The notes under the pieces were generated by a model. That model was not told the DNA's origin. It saw nothing but the letters and a program-made list of their open reading frames with translations, and did not search any database. From Euprymna scolopes (taxonomy: Eukaryota > Mollusca > Cephalopoda > Sepiida > Sepiolidae): DNA of 52,253 bases. How positions within the stretch are numbered: the first letter of the stretch is position 1; every line of letters starts with the position of its first letter. Made by a program: the position numbers and the translations under genes. Below, piece after piece: positions 26,356 to 38,850 of the stretch. Location: contig CM044490.1 in assembly GCA_024364805.1 (NCBI GenBank), positions 9,758,879-9,811,131 of the forward strand, written 5' to 3'.

Positions 26356-26404
26356 GGAATGCACATTTGTCGAGAAACTGTAGAGAAAATATGCCTATAA
26401 CACA

Positions 26405-27950
26405 CCTCATATTATGTGCTACAGTCTGTATGCATTACCTTTGCATGTAATATCATGATTTTTAATTCTATTAAGGTCAAAGTCGGAGAGGAAAAATGAG
26501 TTCTATTTTATTCATATAGAGAAGAAGATATATATATATATATATGTATGTATATATATATGTATATATATATATATATAATTATCATGAGAAAATCTGC
26601 ACATGGTGCTTTCAACAAGACGGAACAAAAGAATTAATACAGTATTGAAAATCATGTTTGGCAATTTGATATTGATGTTTCTCGGTTAATTTTTTCTTTT
26701 CAATTAATCCTAATTATTGTATAATTTGGCTTACTATTTCACATATTATGTTATATGTAAGTTTTCTTACAAAGAAAATGATGAACGGTTCTTCATGACT
26801 TGTTTGTTATAAAGGAATAAGATTCCCTTGTATGTATTCAAAATGGTTAATCTTTTGACCAATGCGATGTCAGACGTCAAATCTATAAACCAAATGTCAG
26901 GTCAAACGTGAACCTTCTAGAGATGACTCGGATTTTTTATTGATCCCTGTTGTGCGCTCTTCATCTGTATTCCTACGTACATCTTCTGCGTTTACATTCT
27001 TCTGTCTTTAATACGAACATCGGAATGTACTAAGCTTAAGCGATTTAAAATATTTACATTTCTAATCAAACCGGAAATAATCTTCTTAAGTTTAAATGTC
27101 TTAAGAGAATAAACTTCTGAATAGAATTTTCGAACATTCATGACCCCGTATTTTTCTGATGTTTGCTGAAATCTTTTTTAAATAATTGATTTAAATAATT
27201 TATCAATAATTGTTAGTATATTAGGAATACACAGGCATTTAGCCGTAAAAGTTTTACAGCAGCATTGCGTAATATTTCGTAAATAATTATCAAATTTTTC
27301 ATTGTACTAAGTGTAATATAGCTTTTTTCTAACGATGAAATAATTTGAAATGTGAAAGTCGTAAACATATTACTGTAATATAATTCTTACTAATTGATTT
27401 GGAGTATATATTTATCCGCTGATTATTAAACTGAGGACTGTATCTTATGTGTTAATATCAAATAATAAGTTTTTTTTCCGTATATTTGAAACCAACTCTT
27501 ACAATTACATATCACAGAGTAACTTTCATCGAATCAAATACTACTTAAAGTATTGTATGTGGATTAACAAAATATAGACATTTATTTTCGTCTCTTCTAT
27601 TTAAATATGTTAGGTATTTATGCGTAAACCGTAGGGGTATAACCATGTATATTGCCAATATGATATATCAGATGAGGATTTTACATGTGCCGATCTGTCT
27701 GAAACACGATGATTTTACTTCCACATCTAAAGACAAATTAGTTTTTAAATGGGTATGTAAGTATTTATGATTAAAGTTATTTAATCAGTAATTTTACCAA
27801 GTAAAGTGTGTTCTCTTCCTTATTGAGCCATCGCGTTCAATTCGCTTTCTTTTGTTCCGGACATATAAATTATAGGGAGTAGGCTAGCGTAGTATATGTT
27901 AATTTCCCAAACCTCTGTTTTTTAAATATCTATCAGACTCAATATATAAT
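26405..27950. other. AT-rich unassigned DNA
   Basis: A short (TA)n/(TATG)n tract lies at 26529-26580. Nothing else recognised. Confidence 0.5.
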
Positions 27951-28264
27951 ATGTACAAGGTGAAGCAAATAACTTTACAGTTTTTTTTTTGTGTACAGGC
28001 ATTTAAAATTGTCGTAGACTCTAGAAAGTTCAGTATACATATCATGAGATGACTGAGCACATTTTATGAATTCATGTTCAAGTTCAGCAGAACTTGAAAT
28101 ACCTCCCACTGATACCTGATTGTCACAGCTTGTTAGTGTCAAAAATGCAATCTTGACGTGAGGACACTTTAGAGGAACGGTATGCAAAAATTGTAAACAT
28201 GCCACAGAAAATAGAGCATGCTTCAAACTGCGATTCAACAAACGTACATAAAGTGAGCATCATT

Positions 28265-28830
28265 TTTTTAGTTGGATAAGAGATACAAGGAAAGTAGGGA
28301 ATATTACACGTGTGAATGGGGTAAAGAAGTCAGCACACCAGAGTTGATTCATCAAACAAAGAAGTTCAAAAATAGGGGCAGTCGTGTGGCTAGGGAGACC
28401 ATGTGCGTACAGTTTGATATCCGTGGGGAAATTTACACGCAGATCTTCCCAAGAAACTACACAATTGTAATATTTTCGAGAATAAATCTGTGCACAACTA
28501 CATCCGAGTCACATACTATTCAACCAAAATGAGAATCGATAGAACCACAACCTTCATATCGTCCAGATTTGCTCCCTGTAATTTTTGCTTCTTCCCTAAA
28601 CTCTAGGGAAATATTAATCTCTAATTTGAAGACATGCCAGGCGATGAAAAAAATACTGTGTCAAAGCCCATTGACACGCTCGCAAAAGCAGACGTTAATA
28701 TTGCTTTCCAAAAGTTGTTGGAACGATGCAAAATATACATTGCAACCGGATAAAATTAGTTCAAGTGGAACCAGAATTTCTTGTGTGTACCATCAATTAA
28801 TCTGCCCATAGGAAAAAGTCTCGACACGAT
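28265..28830 (+). pseudogene. mariner-family transposase remnant, C-terminal two thirds
   Basis: In shifting frames the plus strand reads EWGKEVSTPEL (about 28315) and KKFKNRG and IRGEIYTQIFPRNYTI (about 28419-28467), matching the mariner block between the first and second catalytic aspartates. It continues to YRPDLLPCNFCFFPKL (about 28558-28602), the SPDLAPCDF.LFPKL block, then FEDMPGDEKNTVSK, AFQKLLERCKIYIATG (about 28708-28751) and a residual QNFLCV. The third catalytic aspartate reads asparagine (CNF for CDF), the HDN block is eroded and stops interrupt. The N-terminal helix-turn-helix domain and clear terminal inverted repeats are missing. A mariner-like terminus, ACAAGGTG...CAAATAACTTTACAG at 27955-27981, is possible but unpaired. 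Confidence 0.7.
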
Positions 28831-29317
28831 AAATTAGAGAGTCGTTTTCCCCCTTTTTTAATGAATCTTTGCTATAACAAGTTTCTCTAAAAATATGTTA
28901 TAACTATTAAGATTAAGGAAAATGTACCTTTTTTTGGTTTGTTTTTTTTCTTTATGGGAATCAAATGTATGTTTAACTCTGGTTAAAGATTTTTAAAGAT
29001 GGTTTATCAATTCATTTCACGTATAGAATTTCAAGATACTGAAAAAAATTAAATATCAATTGTAATCATTTTCTGAATATTGCAAAAAAAGAAATAGCTC
29101 TAGTCCCAAGCCTAACGAATCCTTGTGTGGCATAAGCCTAAGGAATCCTAGCGTGGATGAAATGCAGAATATTCTGTTTAGCCTTATTGCCATATATATT
29201 TTTTATAATTGATACCTGGCTCTACCTATGTATTTAGCACTGTTGAAGTAAATACTTAAAGTTTACACATATAATTATACTTTTGTATATCAATTTATGT
29301 GATTAAATAAAGTAGTC
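28831..29317. other. AT-rich unassigned DNA
   Basis: No signal recognised; includes a small local duplication, CCTAACGAATCC / CCTAAGGAATCC (about 29111 and 29138). Confidence 0.5.
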
Positions 29318-29429
<112 letters not shown>

Positions 29430-29455
29430 TACGTATAAGAAAATTATTATTTTAT

Positions 29456-29635
29456 CTTAGGTTACTATTATAATGTGCTGATAGGACGGCTTCCTTGGTT
29501 GTTAATCCTTACAATATTTTAGGTTACAATTATAATTTACTGGCTTTATTGTAGGTTACTTTTGTAAAGTACTGACATTATTATTGTTGCTATTATAATG
29601 TACTGACGATATTTTCTCAGATCCGATTGTAAGTT
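29456..29635 (+). repeat. Degenerate tandem repeat (about 30-35 bp period)
   Basis: Blocks of the form GGTTACNATTATAATNTACTG recur at about 29459, 29521, 29553 and 29589, with partial conservation of the following GACATTATT. This looks like an old minisatellite. Confidence 0.45.
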
Positions 29636-29639
29636 AATG

Positions 29640-30325
29640 CTGTCATATCCTGATTGCTTTGGAAAATATCTATTTTCTATGGTTAACAACCAATATGAAG
29701 TAAGCCCCAGCTTTCAATGTATTCACATTTATAAGATATTTACGAACTTCTCGAAAGCCTAAATTGACACTATTCGATGCCTCCTTTTCTATATATGTTA
29801 TAATGATTCTATTGTTCTCTTTTATTTCGAAATAATTCCAATCAGGTTGATACGTTCTTTATAGCTGAGTCCGAATGGGAAATGACAGACAAAGGTGAAA
29901 TATATCAGGCTAACAATAGCATAGGTTTCTTTATGTTGGTTTACTCCATATAAGTATGATCATTTAAAAACGGCTGCAGAAATATTCGTCAGAATTTGGC
30001 GTAAAAACAGTCAGACTTTCAATTGCGTTTAATATAATGGCTGGCAGTTTTGGATGGAAACATTGTTAATTGATATTCAGTCTTGTTATTTGTACCCAGA
30101 CGGGAAAAAATATCAACCTGACTGTATATCTATTAAATAAAATAATAAAAATAATAATTAAGTTATTATGTATGTTTTAATATATTCATGTATTTGTTTT
30201 TATTCACAACTGTGCTGCCGAATCTTCCTTTCCCAAATCTAGAGTATTATGTCTTATTAGAATTCGTTATAATCAAGTTGCAGCTTTTTAACCACTTTCT
30301 ATTTTCCTCCAAATAAACGCATTCT
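29640..30325. other. AT-rich unassigned DNA
   Basis: No gene or repeat end recognised. Confidence 0.5.
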
Positions 30326-30326
30326 C

Positions 30327-30966
30327 ATTTTTTATTTTTTATTTTTTATTTGTTTATTACATTTTCACCCCAAACAAGGCACATTGCCACTCAGGTGTAG
30401 GGGGCTACTATCAGAATCACCAACTACTGGGGCACTATGTAGGGATTTGGGCAGCAAGATGTCGGTTCATGTTGCACTTGCACTTCTGCATGTCAGTACA
30501 GTTAGGGAAGCAGGATCCTGGAATGGTATTCTAGAGTCTAGCGGTTCTGGGGAAGAAACTACTGGAGTAGAAAAATCATTTACATCTAGGGATCTCTACT
30601 GTGTGGAGGTGGGGTTTAGCTGCCTGTCGGGTTTGTGGAGGGTGTCTGCGTCGTTGGGGCACAAGTGTCTGCAGTTCGTCAGAGCATTCACCATTAAAAT
30701 ACTTGTAGAACAAGCAGAGGGATGCAACGTTTCGTCGATGGGGCAGAGGCTGTAGCTTAGATGCCAGTTCAGGCCTATCAGATTGGCGACTCTTTTTTGA
30801 ACCTTGTCTAGGAGCGAGAGACTAGTAGTAGACGAACCAGCGACGATGTGACAACAATACTCCATACATGGGCGAATGGTGGCCTTATAGATATACAGGA
30901 TACTTTCAGGTGTGGGTAGTGTTCTAGCACGGTAGAGAGAGCCTACCTTTTTTGCAGCTGCCCTGC
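30327..30966 (-). mobile_element. LINE family A copy A5, 5'-truncated
   Basis: The minus strand starts at the thumb/C-terminal region with RAAAKKVGSLYRAR (about 30964-30923), YKATIRPCMEYCCHI and LLDKVQKRVANLIG, then falls out of frame but stays alignable to the 3' UTR. The 3' end is GGTGAAAATGTAATAAAC followed by AAATAAA-type repeats (30352-30327), showing the simple-sequence tail of the family. 5' truncation at 30966 is sharp. Typical dead-on-arrival insertion. Confidence 0.85.
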
Positions 30967-32440
30967 CCACGTGATCTTGTAGAAAAGTAAAGGTATACCC
31001 TATTATTATTAGTCGTATATGAAATAATTCCTCCTAACACAACACCACCTGTCATTGAATATATGAGGAAGGTGTCAGACAATTCCCATTCAAATAAAGT
31101 CGGAAATGACGCGAGGATAATCCTGAACTGATTGCAAAATTACATACGTAAACTTTAACAACTGAATGTTGGTAAGTAAACCACATATAAAAATTATATT
31201 CTTTACAGTAAATATTTATATGCATTAATTTCGTACATATTTGTTTTTCTTGTCTACTTGCACTTATCCCCTCTGCAGCACGTAAAAACAAATATTGGAA
31301 TTAATCATCTGAAAAGTTAGTTGTCAATTTGCGGTTTGATATGATGTTACATTTTTATCAATATATACGAATTCTCCAATAAAAAATCAATGTCTGTCTA
31401 CGTGTTAACTTGCAAATAAATGGCGGGCGAACTTCTCGTTAGTAGACAATTCAATTAGTAATATTAATAAAGCACTGCCACGCGTCGAATATTTTAGAAA
31501 AATGGTAGATAATTTCTGTTCAAATCAAGTTCGGAATGCCTGAAGGTAAAAGGTTGAGTACCTTAAGTATTAAATACTTAAATTTTGGCAACTGATTTCT
31601 AGTGAGCAAAATAATACCATTTCCTTATTGAGGTTAGTGAGAGGAGGACTTGTCGCCATTTTTTACTTAACATTGCAATTGAAGCCATATTTACTTATTA
31701 TTTTTTAAATGTAGGTTAGAAATGCATTGTAGATGTGTTGTTGGAAGTTCCAGTAACTCGCTTATTCTAATTGGTATTTACGTCATCGTTTAGAATGAGA
31801 GATTTTTCTGACATAGGGACTAAAAAAATTGTAGTCTAGCTCGAAAGTATTTTAATACGAGCAATCGCATAATTCTCTGAAGTGTTCTGTTTCTATTTCT
31901 TTCCGTGCAAGCATGTCATTGATAAGGGTGCTGAGAGTAAAGGTTTTAACTTGGCTGACGTTATCCGCCTGATAGTTAGGAAAGCGAACCTTGAATAAAA
32001 AACCAAGAAGGTCGTCCTATCAGCAGAGGCAATATTTTTGTTATTTGTTGAATGAGTATCTAAATCATGCAGTAGTTTTAGTTGCGGTTCTCAATGCCAG
32101 ATTAATGGGGAATTGTTATTCCTTTACTGTATCAGAGTGTACGCAGAAATTTCATCCTTTCTTTATCTGCTTTACTTTCCTTCTCAGCCCTGCTCTAACA
32201 AAATCTGTCGACCTGCTCCGCAAACTCCACCATTTCATAATGACAAGTCTCCAGAAAGAATACACGACTGTTCCGAGAATTCCATCTGCCAAAGTTCACT
32301 CTCATTACAAAGTCTCCTTCTCTATTAAAAGAAGTCAAACTTCCAATCTTCCAGAGGTTGTTACCAAAATACAGACGGAAATCTATGCGAAACTTGCATT
32401 GGACCGGTCATTTCCCTTGGCGATTTCGTGATTTAAGGAT
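30967..32440. other. Unassigned DNA upstream of LINE B2
   Basis: The plus strand 31991-32431 is open for 146 codons, but I recognise no domain. It may be decayed LINE 5' sequence or chance. Nothing else seen. Confidence 0.4.
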
Positions 32441-32444
32441 ATAC

Positions 32445-34312
32445 TGACCTCTCTTGCTTCCAACGTAATAGATGTATTGAAAGTAAAGCCACTTTCAGGA
32501 CTGCCAGCAACCATTGTAAGAAAGCAATAATGAACGCAAGATAGTTGTATTCTCAGTCAGTCAAGTCCAAAGTAGCTGAGCAGCAGCTTGGTTCCCACCA
32601 GTTTTGGCAAATAGCAAAAAGAATCCTCAACCGAAGCGTGTGCTCTATCGCAACTATCATCAATGAACCTGAATTAATCTCGTCAGCATCATACACTGCC
32701 AAACTCTTTGCCAATAACTTTGCAGCTACTTATACCCTTTGTGACGAAGGCCGCCAACCCCCAACATTTCCTCTTGTATCAGAAAACAGCTTTGTGACAT
32801 AGAAATATCTGTACGTGATGTTGCCAAACTAATAAAAAAACTTGACTCCAGTAATGCAACCGGCCCTGACGGTATTCCAATTATACTACTAAAAAAACTC
32901 AACCTGAACTAGCGCCCATGCTTACAAAACTGTTTAAACGTTGTCTTAAGGAGAATTGCTTCCCATGCCCCTGGAAAATATTAGTATGCCCTGTCTTTAA
33001 GAATTAAGGCGATCGTTCATCCCACTCCCAGTACAGGCCAATAAGTGGCCTGTGCGTCATGCGTAAGTTGCTGGAAGCTGTGTTCAATAGAAAAGTAATT
33101 AACCATCTCAGCAGAAATAACCTTCTTAGTGACACACAATATGTTTTTCGTTGTGCTAGATCTACAGCAGATGTGCTTAAAGTTATATCTCATAGGATTA
33201 GCGAATCTCCCGACAGAGCCAACCTTTCTAGGGCCATTGATCATTGATAAGGTATAGCATAAAGGTTTTGTTCACAAGATCTGCAGCTATCGTATACATG
33301 AAACCGTATTCTCAATTACTAAATCATTTCTCTCTGATCGGCTCATAAGAGTAGAAGTTGGTGGGCAAAAAACAGAAGCTCACAGTATTAATGCTGGAGT
33401 CCCTCAGGGGTCCATGCTGAGTCTAACTCTTTTCCTGATCTACATAAATGATCTTCCAAATCACTTCCTTACATCATTTGTAGACATTTATGCTGATGAC
33501 ACTACCATCTATAGTAGTATATCTAAGACAGTAACCGACCAAGTTCTCTCCGGTTCTCTCTCCACTGATCTTGATCACGTTGTACAATGGGAAAATGAGT
33601 GGCTGGTTACTTTTAATGCATCAAAAACATAGCTTCTACCTTTACATCATCAACGTTCTGATCCCCATCTGGCATCAATTAAAATGAATGGCTCTCGCCT
33701 TGGGGAGGCTTCAAGTTTTGACAAGCTTCTGGGCGTGACCTTTACTCCTGATCTTAAATAGAATACGTACATTAAATTTGTTGCCAAGGCCGCTGGGGAA
33801 AGGGTCGGATCCTTCTATCGATCCAGTAGATATCACACTGTTGATGCAATTCTCTATCTATAAAGGAGTCAGGTACGTCTATGGATGGGATACTGTGCCA
33901 CATCTGGGCAGGAGCTGCTAGAAATGACTTGCCTTGCCTTGATAGGGTTATTCGTGGACTCGTGGGAGATGTGATTTTCTCTTTCCTGCAACCACTTTCT
34001 AACACAAATGTTGCGAGTTTGTCTCTGCTTTATCGTTATTTTCATGGACATTGTTCGACTGGGATTCTATCTATGGCCCCCATCGTCAAACTTTCACAAA
34101 AAACACTCATTTGCTTTAAACACTATCAATACATCCCCACTCTTTATCTGTGCCTAAACCTAAACGTAGATTCTATGATCAAAGCTTTTTTTTATCTTAG
34201 AACTGCACACCTGTGGAATTATCTTCCGTTTTCCTGCTTTCCAGCTGTCTATAATATGGTTGCCTTCAAGTCCAACGTGAACAAGTTTCTGTGGAGCCGT
34301 TACAATTAAGTT
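32445..34312 (+). mobile_element. LINE family B copy B2 (linker, reverse transcriptase and C-terminus)
   Basis: Jockey/CR1-superfamily RT on the plus strand in several frames. In order: linker NHCKKAIMNAR and YSQSVKSKVAEQQLGS (32545 on), the RT entry LDSSNATGPDGIP (about 32842-32878), LLSDTQYVFRCARSTAD (about 33122-33170), AGVPQGSMLSLTLFLIYIND (about 33391-33450), the intact catalytic DIYADDTTIY (YADD at 33489-33500), ENEWLVTFNASKT ending at an in-frame TAG (33630-33632), LLGVTFTPDLK, then an open C-terminal stretch 33881-34309 with HIWAGAARNDLPCLDRV, NVASLSLLYRYFHGHCS, LRTAHLWNYLPFSCFP and FKSNVNKFLWSRYN before the stop. About five breaks. 5' truncated before the endonuclease. Confidence 0.87.
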
Positions 34313-34450
34313 TAAAAATATACCGAACTTCCTTTACTATCGATTACTATATTGCCCTTTGACTACTCTACACTCTTTAATCCTTATCCTTGAGTGACCT
34401 ATCGGCCTTGATATGTAGTGACATCTATGGAAAAAAGTCCGTTATGAGGA
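34313..34450 (+). mobile_element. Probable 3' UTR of LINE B2
   Basis: Directly follows the stop codon of the B2 C-terminus; no A-rich tail is obvious. Extent is inferred. Confidence 0.35.
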
Positions 34451-34599
34451 GGGAATATGTTCCTACATAAGAGAATTTGTTTTTATTTTCCTGTGGTAAG
34501 AGCATCTCCAGAGATTCGTTTTAGGATATCTGAGTGGATTGATAGCTTATTTGCTAATTATCTCGACTACAAACGCATGCCTGCGAAACGTCAATGCAC

Positions 34600-36080
34600 A
34601 ATGAAGAATAATTAGACTACTCAAAAAGACAAATGAGAAATGGAAGTTTGATCACGATTTCTCCATTGCTTATTACTCTACTTTGATTGTCTACAAACTT
34701 TTTCCTGTGCCCGACACTGACTTTCAGTATGCAAACCTCCTAGACATATTTTCTCAAAACTTGTCCTTTGATATGTTCATCGTCCCCTCAGTGTCCATTG
34801 TGATCTTCTGACCAAAATATAATGTCCTTATGCATATCTGACCAATCACAGTATATCGGTATTTTATGATTGAAGGGGTTAGCTTCCGTACATGTATACC
34901 CTTTAAACGGATGCGTTCCATGTTTGTAAAAGATCTTTCTTTTACATTATCCGACATTACCCAATGATAAATTATGGGTACTTACTGCTTCAAACCCTCC
35001 AAAAACCAGCACAAAACTAACAACCAATTTTCGTCACTCCCGAATGTGATGTTGCCATTGCGAACACAAATCCCTTTCTGTTTCTATAATCAACAATAAC
35101 CGTAAAAGAGAAAAAAAAAGTATACGACAGAAGTATATGCCCATCTCGTAATGTCAAATTAGGTGAACAGGTGTTTGATTCCCCAAAGTATTGACGAATA
35201 TAAAAGGTTGTTCATAAATAATTGGGTGGCTGGTTAATGAATCAGAAACCAATTTTTGATTATTACTTCATGAACGCTTTGCCATCGATTAGACTGAATG
35301 ATCCTTGTTTTAGGAAGATCATTATTTTAAAAAGCATCTGAGCCTGAATTTTTCTCCAGATCTGAAATGGAACACGGACATCAAATTTGTTTCAACAGTT
35401 GCTGGAAAATATAAGAATGTTTCTACTGCCCCAGAAGATATATCTCTATGCCGATGCAATCTTCCACGTATAAAATAGCATAGTGCGTCATAGGATAGGG
35501 CATTGTTTCTATATCTCGACAGAAGCTGTTGGAAGAACGTTATTCTGATTTGACAGGGTCAAAAATAGACTTCCTAGCCTAGGACAGGATGATATTTTAC
35601 CTGCCCCGCAACCATTTTCCAACAGAGGAAACATTGAGGGTAAATCACTGATGTGCCGTAATTTCCACGTCAATTTCTTATCTGACCTCCAATCTGTGAT
35701 TCCGTATTTGCCAAACCTTCAACGAAAAAAACACTCGCCTACTGGAAATCACTAATTCTCCACTCTTTATCTACTCCTAAACCTTACGTAGTTTCTTAAT
35801 TCTTACTTAAAACTCCACTCTCTTGAATATCTTCTCCGTTTCCCTGCTTTATAATCAACTACAATATATTTATTGAATTAGTTTGAGTAAATTGTATATT
35901 TCTTCTAATGAATTATTTAGATTAGTATTCTCATCTTTTTCATGAGTATAATATTCCAACTAATTCCTAATTAATAACAGATGAGGATAATAGTCCACAA
36001 TAATTAATAAAAACCCAATACAATATATTTGTTTTCAAATCCAACACAAACATATACTTCATGAGCCGTCTCATTAAGTA
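34600..36080 (+). mobile_element. LINE family B copy B3, internally deleted and interrupted
   Basis: A short block DTDFQYANLLDIFSQNL (about 34720-34770) resembles the endonuclease region of Jockey/CR1 LINEs just before GDFN. The copy then skips the linker and RT fingers and resumes at about 35222 with GWLMNQK (family B EWLVTFNASK). It continues through FSPDLKWNTDIKFV (about 35353-35394), a decayed WAGA region, SLILHSLSTPKPYV and FPCF to position 35860, breaks at a 148-bp insertion, and finishes with FSNPTQTYTS / FKSNTNIYFMSRLIK (36031-36079) before TAA. The 3' half is well supported; the endonuclease piece is tentative. Confidence 0.65.
35861..36030. mobile_element. 148-bp insertion with 11-bp direct repeats inside LINE B3
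   Basis: ACAATATATTT at 35861-35871 is repeated exactly at 36020-36030. Removing 35872-36019 and one repeat restores alignment to LINE B2 across this point (TCTATAATATGGTTGCCTTC in B2). The insert begins ATTGAATTAG, ends AAAACCCAAT, has only a 4-bp terminal ATTG/CAAT inverted repeat and an internal imperfect hairpin (ATTCTCAT at 35928-35935 with ATGAGTAT at 35942-35949). This is a real short non-autonomous insertion of unknown class: MITE-like with a long target duplication, or a truncated retroposon. Confidence 0.7.
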
Positions 36081-36749
36081 ATCCAATTTACGAAATGCCA
36101 GCTACCTACGATAAGCACGGTATTGTCCTATTGACTATAATACAATAATAAACCTTATGAGCTGAGTAGCCATCGGGCCTTAATAATCTGTGCAATTTTT
36201 TGTTAGCAATAAACGAACATAAGGTATGTCATGCGAACAACAAAATATAAATAAAGGCAAAGAGAGAAAAAGTTGAGAATCTCATTTTGTGTGCAATACG
36301 AATACATCTACTGCATTTTAAAATAACGTATACGTACTGGTAATGTGTAATATACAAAAAACTTCCTCATTTTTAAGGTGGTTTACTTTTTTGCCTGTGG
36401 GCCATATCTCGAGGCATGAGAAATTTACTGCGGCGACGGAAATATCCGACAATTTTCAGCAACAGATTTAAGAGTAAAGGTAAATGTTCAGCAAGCGATT
36501 AAAGGTAATTCGTCGGGTCAAGTTTATTAATGGTTGTTAATTAAATAAGATTATTAAATATTATCTATTTGTTTATGCTTTTTTATAGCAATCCAAAAAC
36601 CAGCTTTTCATATTCTATGAAGACATACGCTACTTATAGCTGATTAAATGAATATGTCTTAAAGTTATTTACAATTACTTGATAAGTCACTAATTACAGA
36701 CTTATAGAATATATATTGACCGATATGAGACGGAAAAATTCCTACATCG

Positions 36750-36750
<1 letters not shown>
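36081..36750. other. AT-rich unassigned DNA
   Basis: No gene recognised. Confidence 0.5.

Positions 36751-36843
<93 letters not shown>
36751..36843. repeat. (TA)n microsatellite at the 5' edge of the hammerhead repeat
   Basis: TA tract that takes the place of the first bases of unit 1 (the GACTATAA strand seen intact at 37084-37091). Confidence 0.97.
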
Positions 36844-36847
<4 letters not shown>

Positions 36848-37031
36848 AGCATTTCGGAGTAATATACAAATTACCATTAGCGAACTATGTTTTTTTGTAA
36901 ACAAATGAAGCTTAGGTGATTTGGGCAATGCCAAAACATTGAAAATTCAATACTCGCATTGGCGCAAGGGTTAGGAGCTCCGACTGTCCTTTTTACCTTC
37001 GGGTTTCTTGTCTGGTTTTGGGTAGTTGCTT

Positions 37032-37086
37032 GTCAATCAGCACTGATGAGCAGGGAGACCGCGAAACAGTACTGTATGTGGGTGAC
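37032..37086 (+). ncRNA. Hammerhead ribozyme core, unit 1
   Basis: Core box CTGATGA at 37043-37049 and GAAA at 37063-37066 flank helix II (GC.GG at 37050-37054 against CCGC at 37059-37062, loop GAGA). Helix III is minimal and lies in the palindrome CAGTACTG (37067-37074); the triplet GTA at 37074-37076 is a valid NUH site. Helix I pairs GCA (37040-37042) with TGT (37077-37079) and GTC (37032-37034) with GAC (37084-37086), with an internal loop between. All required core bases are present. Such short helix III types usually cleave as dimers. Activity is inferred. Confidence 0.72.
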
Positions 37087-37298
37087 TATAATGCTCTCTC
37101 TCTCTCTCTCTATCTCTTAGGTTGAACATTTGGGAAGTGATATACAAAATACCATTAGCATATGAATCGATGCTCTTTGTATAAACAAATTGAGCTTAGG
37201 AATTTGGGCAATGTAAAAACATTGTAAATCCACTGCCCGTATAGTGTAATGAATGGTACGACTCTCGTTTGAGCAATCGGCTTACGAGGTAGCTGATT

Positions 37299-38040
<742 letters not shown>

Positions 38041-38052
38041 TATATATATATG

Positions 38053-38455
38053 CTAGCATTTCCGCCCGGCGTTACCTGGTTCTTTAGAGGTGTATGTTGA
38101 GCAAAGCAAAACGGTCATTTTTTTTTAATTCGACCGCAATTATGACCCCTTAACCTTTATTGTTTTAGGGTCAAATAAAGTTATAAAGTGAGACCCCTGT
38201 CTAACGTACATATATCTAACATGTCGAGTGTTTAGACCCAAAATAATTGGAGGAGTTTGGGAGATTCTCAAAGGTCAAACCGTTGAACTTTGACTCCTTA
38301 ACAGCCAATTTTTTGGCAGAAATCGGATCACAAAGATGTTCCTATATCTCAGTACACTGTATAGCAATTTTGAGTTTGTAGACTGAAAATTCACTGAGGT
38401 ATTGCGTAGAGAATTGTACACAGGCACACAGACACACACACACACAAACACACAC
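38053..38455 (-). repeat. Dispersed repeat family H, near-complete copy with hairpin and CTAG
   Basis: On the minus strand the copy ends with the hairpin (plus-strand CCCGG 38065-38069, CCTGG 38075-38079) and CTAG at 38056-38053, next to a short TA tract. Its body shares the blocks CCTTAACAGCCAATTTTTTGG, GACCCAAAATAATTGGAGG and TCTCAGTACACTGTATA with the copies at 10907 and 42650. The far end is ACAC-rich (38417-38453). No coding. Helitron-like non-autonomous element is the best class guess. Confidence 0.5.
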
Positions 38456-38461
38456 TTTAAC

Positions 38462-38526
38462 TTTTATAGACATTTCAGCCCGGCGTTGCCCGGGTGTTGG
38501 ATCCGTATGTTGAGCAAAACAAATTG
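38462..38526 (-). repeat. Family H end fragment with perfect hairpin
   Basis: CCCGG (38479-38483), loop CGTTGC, CCGGG (38490-38494) is the cleanest copy of the terminal hairpin. The family H sequence stops near 38526 (AAACAAATTG) where foreign sequence begins. Confidence 0.5.
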
Positions 38527-38850
38527 TAGTAGGAATGCAGGCTAAACCCCGTACCGCGATGGAGGAAACGAGTTGGAAAATACCTGACGTCTTTGCTATT
38601 ACGACCACCAACAACCGGACGTTACTTATGTTTAAATTTAAGCCAGACAATCAAAAGGAGAAAAGGACTTTAAAAAATTTCCGCGACAAAAGCTACCGAC
38701 CTATAGAAAAGTGGCGAGTTGTAGGTGAAGGTATTGATGGTTTAGCCATGTTTTCGATATTTGTCGTGTAAAAGGTTCAACTAAGAAACGATACTAAGCT
38801 TGGAAACATTCGTCGCCTTTGTCGAAAGTTTTAGGCAGACATTGAAAACA
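38527..38850 (+). other. Foreign segment with an unrecognised open frame
   Basis: The plus strand is open from an ATG at 38535 to a TAA at 38769-38771 (78 codons). The predicted peptide is lysine/arginine-rich in its second half and includes NFRDKSYRPIEKWRVVGEG. I recognise no domain. Base composition is less AT-rich than the surroundings and the segment replaces the middle of a family H unit. It could be a processed gene fragment or part of an unknown element; there is no A-tail and no direct repeat that I can see. Confidence 0.3.
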
